Shown here piece by piece: positions 6,770 through 13,306 of a stretch of DNA of 19,589 nt. A model generated the notes under the pieces. That model saw only the letters and a program-made list of their open reading frames with translations, was not told the origin of the DNA and searched no databases. A program made the position numbers and the translations under genes. The DNA lies in contig DASVCZ010000056.1 in the NCBI GenBank assembly GCA_036381335.1, positions 1 to 19,589 of the forward strand, given 5' to 3'. Position 1 is the first letter of the stretch; every line of letters begins with the position of its first letter. The DNA is from DASVCZ01 sp036381335 (GTDB lineage: Bacteria > Patescibacteriota > Microgenomatia > UBA1400 > PJMF01).

Positions 6770-7578
6770 TGCCAACGTTACCTCACTATCAAGCTCTGCT
6801 TTTTGATATAGATAAAACATTGACTAATTCTCAACGAGTGATTACTCAAGAAACACGAGATGTCATTAATCGTTTTGTTAACCGTGGCTACTTACTGGGC
6901 TTCTGCACCGGCAAACATTACATAAAATTGGTTCAAGAACAGTTACTGGATGTCTTGCCCGCTAATAGTATTCATGTCCTGACTGGCGGGGCGCAAGTGG
7001 TTCGAAACAATGGTCAAATCCTGTGGCAAAAAACAATCCCCTCCGAGACCATCAAAAAGATTTTTAACCGTTCAGTTGAGGAAAAAGTCAGTTTAATGAT
7101 CAAGCACGATCAGGGTTTTTGGGCCAATGAAGCGGCTCTCCTTAATTATCCCGATGGCAATAATCTCCGGCCGTACATCCGTCCCTTTGACACTTCGATG
7201 CCCACTGTCTCATCGTGTTCGTTAGTCATCGTCGAACCAACGGCTGACTTTGAAGCGTTTCTCTCAACTTTTAATGATATTACTGTTACCAAAATGCAAC
7301 ACTATGAAACTACCCTGATTGACGTAACTGCTAAAGGAGTAACAAAAGGCACAGGGCTCCATCACTGGAGCGAAATTACTGGCGTGCCTTTAAAAGAAGT
7401 GATCGGCTTCGGTGACAGCGCCAATGATTTAGAATTTTTACAGGAAGTTGGCTTTGCGGTGGCGCTGGGGAATGCCATCGATGACATTAAAGACGTCGCG
7501 GACCGAGTTATCGGCCACACGGACGACAATGGCCTAGCCACATATTTAAATGAAGTATTAAGTACCGGAGAATTATAA
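6769..7578 (+). CDS. HAD-superfamily (Cof-type, subclass IIB) phosphatase
   Basis: Motif I is LLFDIDKTLT with nucleophile D13 and acid/base D15. Motif II is the Thr of FCTGK (T47), motif III is K193 in GVTKGTGL, and motif IV is GFGDSANDLEFL (D216, D220). A large alpha/beta cap lies between motifs II and III, as in type IIB enzymes such as sugar phosphatases, sucrose-6-phosphatase and mannosyl-3-phosphoglycerate phosphatase. The length of 269 residues is normal. It probably removes phosphate from a sugar or sugar-phosphate intermediate of this cluster; the substrate is not readable from sequence. The start codon overlaps the stop of the nucleotidyltransferase, so its translation is probably coupled. 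Confidence 0.88.
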   Translation: MPTLPHYQALLFDIDKTLTNSQRVITQETRDVINRFVNRGYLLGFCTGKHYIKLVQEQLLDVLPANSIHVLTGGAQVVRNNGQILWQKTIPSETIKKIFNRSVEEKVSLMIKHDQGFWANEAALLNYPDGNNLRPYIRPFDTSMPTVSSCSLVIVEPTADFEAFLSTFNDITVTKMQHYETTLIDVTAKGVTKGTGLHHWSEITGVPLKEVIGFGDSANDLEFLQEVGFAVALGNAIDDIKDVADRVIGHTDDNGLATYLNEVLSTGEL

Positions 7579-7593
7579 CTATATATTAAGTAG

Positions 7594-7612
7594 ATCCCGA
7601 CTGCATCGGGAT
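7594..7612. repeat. REP-like GC-rich hairpin
   Basis: ATCCCGA (7594-7600) pairs perfectly with TCGGGAT (7606-7612) around loop CTGCA, followed by GAC. The shape resembles dispersed REP-type palindromes of the ATCCCG-n-CGGGATGAC kind. There is no T tract, so it is not an ordinary terminator. No second copy was seen in this window. Confidence 0.55.
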
Positions 7613-7647
7613 GACACTCATCCTAGGAAAATTTTAGGACTCGTGTC
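7613..7647 (+). promoter_or_regulatory. Second hairpin directly upstream of a ribosome binding site
   Basis: GACAC (7613-7617) pairs with GTGTC (7643-7647) and TCCTA (7621-7625) with TAGGA (7635-7639), separated by a small internal loop. The hairpin ends just before the AAAGGA ribosome binding site at 7648-7653. It could stabilise a processed mRNA end or modulate initiation; it is not a terminator because no T run follows. Confidence 0.4.
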
Positions 7648-7658
7648 AAAGGACCTGT

Positions 7659-8738
7659 ATGGCAAAACAAATTTTAGATTCGCGAGAATTAATAGAGAAA
7701 GTAGATGTTGCTAATGTTCTCGGCTCAATTGAACAACTAGGAAGTCAAGTGCAACATATTTGGGAGTTGGCACAACAAGTTCCCCTTGATGAAAGCTATA
7801 AAAATGTCAACTGTGTCGTCGTCGCAGGAATGGGTGGGTCAGCTTTAGGCACCCACGTTATTCAGACTGTATTTAAAGATGAAATCAAAGTGCCTGTTTT
7901 GATTTCTCCTGACTATGATGTACCTAGCTTTGTCGATGAAAAAACATTAGTTATTGCTTCGAGCTACTCAGGCAATACCGAAGAAACGCTAGCTGCTACC
8001 CAAGACGCTATTAATAAAAAAGCTAAAGTAGTGGGCATCACCTCTGGGGGGAAACTTGCTAAACTACTGACAGAAAAAAACTTGCCAGTACTCGTCTTTG
8101 AGCCTACCTATAACCCTTCTAATTCCCCTCGGATGGCTTTAGGCTATTCGGTTTTTGGACAGATAGCCCTTTTTTCTCAAGCTGGCTTGCTTAAAATTAC
8201 TCAGGACGATTACACTTCAGTGCTAGAAGCTGTGGCTCAAGCCCATTTACTTTCGGGTGTGAATGTAAAAACCGAAGCTAATCCCGCTAAGCTTCTAGCT
8301 TTTGAAATGATTGATCACATTCCCGTTCTCACCGCAGCCCAACATTTGGAAGGCATCACTCATGTGTTTGCGAATCAGATTAACGAAAACTCCAAACAAT
8401 TTTCAGAATATAGAGTAGTACCAGAGCTCAATCATCACTTGATGGAAGGGCTTCAGTTCCCTAAAACAAATGATAGCAACTTGCTTTTTGTTACCATTCA
8501 TTCAAATCTATATCTTAAAAGTAATCAGGTGAGAATGGACTTAACTCAGCAAGTATTAGAACAGAATGATATCGAGTTCAGAACCTTTGATTTAAAAAGT
8601 GCTTCAAAACTTGAACAAGCATTTGAATTACTGACCTTCGGCGCATACGTCAGTTTCTACTTAGCTATGCTTAACAACCAAAACCCCGCTCCCAATCCTT
8701 GGGTAGATTGGTTTAAAGATCAACTAAAGAAAGGTTAA
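7659..8738 (+). CDS. Bifunctional phosphoglucose/phosphomannose isomerase
   Basis: Two SIS domains make up the protein. The first has VVVAGMGGSALG (54-64) and the phosphate-binding SSYSGNTEETL (101-111); PRMALGYS follows near the domain junction. The second carries INENSK and PELNHH, matching the catalytic Glu and His of the archaeal/bacterial bifunctional PGI/PMI family. The enzyme interconverts fructose-6-P with both glucose-6-P and mannose-6-P, linking glycolysis to mannose activation by the upstream hexomutase. The length of 359 residues is slightly above the usual 300-350. The start follows AAAGGA by 5 nt. A ManA-like isomerase gene follows after one base, so the mannose-6-P step appears to be encoded twice. 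Confidence 0.92.
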   Translation: MAKQILDSRELIEKVDVANVLGSIEQLGSQVQHIWELAQQVPLDESYKNVNCVVVAGMGGSALGTHVIQTVFKDEIKVPVLISPDYDVPSFVDEKTLVIASSYSGNTEETLAATQDAINKKAKVVGITSGGKLAKLLTEKNLPVLVFEPTYNPSNSPRMALGYSVFGQIALFSQAGLLKITQDDYTSVLEAVAQAHLLSGVNVKTEANPAKLLAFEMIDHIPVLTAAQHLEGITHVFANQINENSKQFSEYRVVPELNHHLMEGLQFPKTNDSNLLFVTIHSNLYLKSNQVRMDLTQQVLEQNDIEFRTFDLKSASKLEQAFELLTFGAYVSFYLAMLNNQNPAPNPWVDWFKDQLKKG

Positions 8739-8739
8739 T

Positions 8740-9888
8740 ATGCACTCCGCTTATTATATTGTGCCTTTATGTATTGAGCAGCCCACCTGGGGTGGAACGT
8801 ATATTGCCAAATTTAAAGGTATTACTTCACCTTTGTTGAGTCATAAAAAAATTGGTCAGTCGTACGAACTAGCTCAAGAATCACTGCTCACTACCACTCA
8901 AACGAGCAACTTTGGACTGACTGATAACTCACTTAAAAGCATTCACTTTGACCAAAAAAATGAACCATTGATTAAGTTAGCTGATTTAATTCAAGAAGAC
9001 CCCGAGCATTTTCTAGGACAGGCCGTCGTAAAAGTATACGGTGCCAAAATGCCCTTGCTGATTAAATTCACTCAAGCTCAGGAAAATTCATATCAGCTAC
9101 ATGTAAAAAAAGGTGGAGAGTTTGAGAGTTGGCAAGCCAAACCAGAATCGTGGTACTTCTTTGAAGAGGGGAAAGCGACGTTGGGTTTGTCACCAAGTGG
9201 TAAGATAGCGGAATATAAACAGCGCTCTCAAGAAATATATGATTTTTCCCGAAAGCTAAGTCAAGAAGTCACGGCTGGCACTAAAACAGTCGAAACAGCA
9301 CAAGCAGAGTTAAAAGCTGAAATAGATAAAAAGCACCCTCGCGAGTTTATCAATACCATCAATATCCCCAAAAATAGCGTAGTGGACATTAGTGCCGGAG
9401 GCATTCATCACTCCTGGGAAGCTGGCCCAGAAATTCCAGAAGGAAATATTGTCTATGAAGTTCAGCAAGATGTAAAAGATGACGTTTCAACTCTTCGATC
9501 ATTTGATCAAGGAAAAATGAAAGAAAACGGAGAAGTCAGAACATTAACAATTGAAGAGTACTTCCAAGCTATTGATACTACAGCGGCCGCTAATAACCCG
9601 GCTAACTTTGTTCGACCAATTACAGAAAAAAAAGAGTTACTTCATATTTTTGATACAGAGTTTTATAGATTAGCTGAATTTAACTTTCAGGGAAAGTATC
9701 AATCAGATGAGACAGAGATGAGAGAAGGTTTCCATCATTTATTTGTTAAAGAAGGAGAAGTAGTAGTGGAAACAAGTGACAGAAAGTATCCTTTAAGTAA
9801 AGGTTGGTCACTTCTGGTGCCAGCAGCTACCCAGAAATATACCTTGGTAAGTCAAAAATCTGCCACTATTCTCAAGACCACTGTCTAG
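8740..9888 (+). CDS. manA: Class I mannose-6-phosphate isomerase-like protein (ManA-like)
   Basis: This cupin-fold protein keeps the class I zinc-site layout. MPLLIKF at about 104-110 precedes SYQLHV with Q119 and H121 (the QxH ligands), KPESWYF supplies E136, and GGIHHSWEAG supplies H223, followed by EVQQD and TLRSFD (the family's EiqqnSD..TyR.yD region). A second cupin near the C-terminus (about 320-380) is recognisable from GEVVVE and LVPA. The enzyme would interconvert mannose-6-P and fructose-6-P. The helical stretch between E136 and H223 (about 155-200) is charged and longer than I expect. The gene starts one base after the PGI/PMI stop, with GAAAGG at 8729-8734 as ribosome binding site, so the pair is co-translated. 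A different sugar-phosphate substrate remains possible. Confidence 0.82.
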   Translation: MHSAYYIVPLCIEQPTWGGTYIAKFKGITSPLLSHKKIGQSYELAQESLLTTTQTSNFGLTDNSLKSIHFDQKNEPLIKLADLIQEDPEHFLGQAVVKVYGAKMPLLIKFTQAQENSYQLHVKKGGEFESWQAKPESWYFFEEGKATLGLSPSGKIAEYKQRSQEIYDFSRKLSQEVTAGTKTVETAQAELKAEIDKKHPREFINTINIPKNSVVDISAGGIHHSWEAGPEIPEGNIVYEVQQDVKDDVSTLRSFDQGKMKENGEVRTLTIEEYFQAIDTTAAANNPANFVRPITEKKELLHIFDTEFYRLAEFNFQGKYQSDETEMREGFHHLFVKEGEVVVETSDRKYPLSKGWSLLVPAATQKYTLVSQKSATILKTTV

Positions 9889-9919
9889 TTAACTTCTGGC
9901 GTTTGTCCTCTAGATACGC

Positions 9920-9925
9920 TAGTAT
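9920..9925 (+). promoter_or_regulatory. -10 box, probable leaderless GTG start
   Basis: TAGTAT ends 6 nt before the GTG at 9932 (an overlapping TATTAT lies at 9923-9928). No Shine-Dalgarno sequence is present. This could begin a separate transcript for the lower-glycolysis genes. Confidence 0.35.
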
Positions 9926-9931
9926 TATAGT

Positions 9932-12031
9932 GTGACACAAAGCCTGCTCAGCTCACTCCACACCTCAGTGTTACCTGGCCATGAAATTGGTCAGGTGGCC
10001 TTGCGGCTAACTCAAGCCATCGATCAAGCTGTACCAGTGGCGCCTACGGCTATTATCCCACTGTCCACGCTTCAGGAAATTGCCGAGTACAACCAACTAC
10101 CAGATAAAGTAGCTCGCACCAGCGCTCACTTACATTTTGATGATCAACACCAGATAGAGGCGGCGCTGGGAACCATTAAACGAGCCACTCGCCAACAACA
10201 CATTCCCGAGCACTTACGAAAGCACTTAACTAACGTCTACGACCAACAACTAGGCCAAGAATGGGTCCAGATTACCGCCAGTTTTTTTGATCCCAACCGA
10301 ACAGAATCTTTAGTCCATACTAACGTCAAAGGTGACGTCAACCTCTTTGAGTCACTTTTATCTTTATGGGCTGAGGCGATTACGATCAAACATCAGGCTA
10401 TCGACGTATTCCCAGCGGCTTTTGTGATTCAGGCTCAGCCTCAACCACAAGCTTCAGGATTTGTGTACACCGCCCATCCTGCCACCGGCAATAAAACACG
10501 GTATCTTGTGGAAAGCTTGCACGGCGTCTTTGACGAGCGCTTAGATCGGCAAAAAGATATCTACGAAATTGATACACACACTCATAACGTGGTCAAATCT
10601 GAAACCGGCATTCAAGACTCTTATCTAGAACGGACACTCGATGACATGGTAGAACGAAGGCTGACCAAAGCCGAACACGGCCAACCTTCTTTAACTATGC
10701 CTCAGTTGCGCCAACTAGGCGAATGGACCACCAAGTTAAAGACCCACTTTTTATCACAATTAAAAATTGAATGGCAACTAATCAATGATAAACTCCAGAT
10801 TACCAGTATTACGCCCTTCACCTTAACCGCCACCGCACACACCCAACGACAAGAAATCTTGGTTATCGGGGATAGCTTCATTGGGGGATATATTCAAGGC
10901 ACCTGTTGCATTGAGCCTACGCAGCAAAGTACTTTTTCGGCGGGCAATATTTTAGTCGTAAATAGATTAACTAAAGCTCATCAAGGTCTCATTCGCCAAG
11001 CTGCTGCTATCGTGACTGAGCACCCAATTACTGATTCACTTTTAACTCAGCTCATCAATTATTATCACATTCCGACTGTCATCAACGCTACCCATGCCAC
11101 TCGCCGTCTAACGACTAACCAAGAAGTGATTGTCGATGCCAGTGGGGGCAAGGTTATCAAACACAGCACCTCTACGCCCAACTTACGAACGGCCACCAAG
11201 GTGATTTCGGTGATTAATAATCCTTATACCAGCCTGGGTGCCTATGCCGATGGCTACTACTTCAAAAGTGATTTCTCCTTTTTAACCGACGCCCTCAGCC
11301 CGCAAGAAGTGGTCATCAGCAGCCAAGGCCAAGCTCTAAAAGTAGTTTTAGCCAAACGACTGTCCAGCCTGACCGACCAACCTCTCTGGTATCGTGTAAG
11401 TTGCATTCATCAAGGCCAACTATCACTCAAAGCTAAATCACCAGAAGAAAGTGAACCTAATCCTTACTTTGGCCGCCGAGGAGCCCTCTTCCATTTAGCT
11501 GAACCTGGTGTCTTACATTTTGAAATTGAGGTATTGAAAAAAATATTGGTCAACAGAAGCCAGCCACTAAGAGTAGTGTTACCTTTCGTCAGAACACCCG
11601 CCGAACGAGAATTACTCATCTATCAGTTGCAGGCGGCACTGGGGGAATTAATGTCGCGGGTAGAAATTTGGTTGGAACTGGTTAATCCAGAAAGTATCAT
11701 TAACTTGCCCCAGTATCTTTCTTTACAAGTGAAAGGTGTGATTTTACCAGTCACTCATCTGCACGCGCTATGGTATGGATTGGATCCCGAAAATCCCGCC
11801 CTCTTGAAGCATTACCCCCTGAACGGTGAGTTTATAACCCAACTGTTGGCGCTGGTCATGCCTCACACCAAACAGGTGATGGTAGAACTAAATCGACCTC
11901 ATTCCTCTCTCTTAGAAAAAGTAGTAGCCCGAGGAATTACGTTATTGGCCACCAAGCAAAATCATTTGAAAAATAGTAAAGAGCAACTGCATCGTTTAGA
12001 AGAAAGGCTGATCGTCCATGGCGACCATTAA
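9932..12031 (+). CDS. Degenerate phosphoenolpyruvate synthase-like protein
   Basis: The 699 residues follow the PEP synthase/PPDK domain order. An ATP-grasp-like N-terminal half includes a GFVYTAHPATGNKTRYLVES segment (176-195), equivalent to GVMFTVDPVTG. A swivelling phosphohistidine domain spans about 305-410 (AGNILVV, QAAAIVTEHPITDS, HIPTVINATHATRRL, QEVIVDASGGKV). A C-terminal TIM-barrel-like half has NPYFGRRG (510-517) and VVLPFVRTP (548-556). Key residues are missing. The VRSS ATP-site motif reads QITAS, QARPIT reads TSITPFT, GG-T-[SC]-H-A reads HPITDSL without the phosphorylated His, and the C-terminal catalytic Cys segment has no Cys. It is therefore unlikely to catalyse the normal ATP + pyruvate reaction and may be a pseudoenzyme or carry a new activity. 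It starts at GTG and overlaps the enolase gene by 14 nt. Confidence 0.8.
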   Translation: MTQSLLSSLHTSVLPGHEIGQVALRLTQAIDQAVPVAPTAIIPLSTLQEIAEYNQLPDKVARTSAHLHFDDQHQIEAALGTIKRATRQQHIPEHLRKHLTNVYDQQLGQEWVQITASFFDPNRTESLVHTNVKGDVNLFESLLSLWAEAITIKHQAIDVFPAAFVIQAQPQPQASGFVYTAHPATGNKTRYLVESLHGVFDERLDRQKDIYEIDTHTHNVVKSETGIQDSYLERTLDDMVERRLTKAEHGQPSLTMPQLRQLGEWTTKLKTHFLSQLKIEWQLINDKLQITSITPFTLTATAHTQRQEILVIGDSFIGGYIQGTCCIEPTQQSTFSAGNILVVNRLTKAHQGLIRQAAAIVTEHPITDSLLTQLINYYHIPTVINATHATRRLTTNQEVIVDASGGKVIKHSTSTPNLRTATKVISVINNPYTSLGAYADGYYFKSDFSFLTDALSPQEVVISSQGQALKVVLAKRLSSLTDQPLWYRVSCIHQGQLSLKAKSPEESEPNPYFGRRGALFHLAEPGVLHFEIEVLKKILVNRSQPLRVVLPFVRTPAERELLIYQLQAALGELMSRVEIWLELVNPESIINLPQYLSLQVKGVILPVTHLHALWYGLDPENPALLKHYPLNGEFITQLLALVMPHTKQVMVELNRPHSSLLEKVVARGITLLATKQNHLKNSKEQLHRLEERLIVHGDH

Positions 12032-13298
12032 AACCGTTTACGCCAGAGAAATCCTGGACTCCCGCGGCCTCCCTACGGTCGAGTGTTCTATTTGGTTGGA
12101 CACCGGCCATATGGTGACTTCGGCGGCGGCCGCCGGTACTTCTAAAGGTAAATACGAAGCCTTGGAGTTACGTGATAAAGACGCCAACCACATGGCAGGA
12201 CAAGGAGTGCTGCAAGCTGTCCAAAATGTTAATCAAGTTATCGGTCCCCAATTAATTGGCCAGGATCCGACTCAGCAAACAAAACTCGATCAGATTTTAA
12301 TTAATCTAGACGGCACTCCCAACAAACAAAAACTGGGAGCCAATGCCATCATCGCTGTCTCTCAGGCGGTCTTAAAGGCGGGCGCCGCTTCAGTCAACAT
12401 GCCCCTTTACTACTACGTCCAGCAAAAATATCAGCTTGTGCCCACCCTTAACATTCCCAGCGCCATCTATACCATGATCAACGGCGGTGAGCACGGGGCT
12501 GATAATCTCGACATCCAAGAGTTTGAAATTATTCCGGCTAGCCATGTCGATTTCGTTACGTCTTTGAATATGGCAGTTACTTTGTATCACAAGTTAGAAG
12601 AAGTCTTGATTACTAAAGGAGCTATTCACTCAGTTGGTCTGGTGGGCGGTTTTACACCCAATTTGTTTAATAACACCGACGCCTTTGAAATTTTAGTAGA
12701 AACAATTAAAGCCACCCCTTATACCTATGCTCAAGATTTGTTCTTCGGGTGTGATATTTCGGCCGATAGCATTAAAGAGGGCAGTAAGTATCGGTTGAAA
12801 GATAAATCTCAGCCGTATACCAGTCAGGAACTGCATAATTACTACAAGACCTTGCGTAACTCGTACCATGTGTTCTATTTGGAGGACCCTTTTGACGCCG
12901 ACGACTGGGATAGTTGGAAGAAACTAACCCAAGAATTGGGGCCGACGTCGATTATCGTTGGTGATAGTCTATTAGCTACTAATCTGGAACGAGTTGACAA
13001 AGCCATCAAAGAAGCCGCCTGCAACGCGGTCTTAGTCAAGCCTAATCAAATTGGCACCATTAGTGAAACTATTCAAGTGGTGCAGAAGGCTAGGGAAGCT
13101 GGCTGGAATGTGATTATTTCTCACCGCAGTGGCGAAACCGCCGACGATTTTATAGCTGACTTCGGCGTCGGCATTGGGGCCAACTATATGAAGTTTGGGC
13201 CACCGCAGCGGGGAGAGCGTATCACTAAATATAACCGCTTATTACAAATTGCCGCCGAGTTGTCTCAAATGGAGCAGCCTGCTCCTGCTGCTACGTAA
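12018..13298 (+). CDS. Enolase homologue lacking the catalytic Glu211 equivalent
   Basis: The 426-residue protein aligns with enolase end to end: AREILDSRG at the N-terminus, ELRDKD, H159, QEF with E168, the metal ligands D246 (GCDIS), E289 (YLEDPFD) and D316 (VGDS), K341 (VKPNQIGT), H369 (ISHRSGET) and K392. The mobile loop is altered to AAGTSKGKYEALELRD, where SGASTG is usual. Most strikingly, the signature VGDEGGFAPN reads VGLVGGFTPN, so the catalytic acid (yeast Glu211) is V209 and the Asp before it is L208. The base Lys and all three metal ligands remain. Canonical enolase dehydrates 2-phosphoglycerate to PEP; activity here is doubtful or uses another acid. The start lies inside the PEP-synthase-like gene, 14 nt before its end, and the mutase gene follows after 8 nt. 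Confidence 0.9.
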   Translation: MATIKTVYAREILDSRGLPTVECSIWLDTGHMVTSAAAAGTSKGKYEALELRDKDANHMAGQGVLQAVQNVNQVIGPQLIGQDPTQQTKLDQILINLDGTPNKQKLGANAIIAVSQAVLKAGAASVNMPLYYYVQQKYQLVPTLNIPSAIYTMINGGEHGADNLDIQEFEIIPASHVDFVTSLNMAVTLYHKLEEVLITKGAIHSVGLVGGFTPNLFNNTDAFEILVETIKATPYTYAQDLFFGCDISADSIKEGSKYRLKDKSQPYTSQELHNYYKTLRNSYHVFYLEDPFDADDWDSWKKLTQELGPTSIIVGDSLLATNLERVDKAIKEAACNAVLVKPNQIGTISETIQVVQKAREAGWNVIISHRSGETADDFIADFGVGIGANYMKFGPPQRGERITKYNRLLQIAAELSQMEQPAPAAT

Positions 13299-13306
13299 GT
13301 TTCCTG

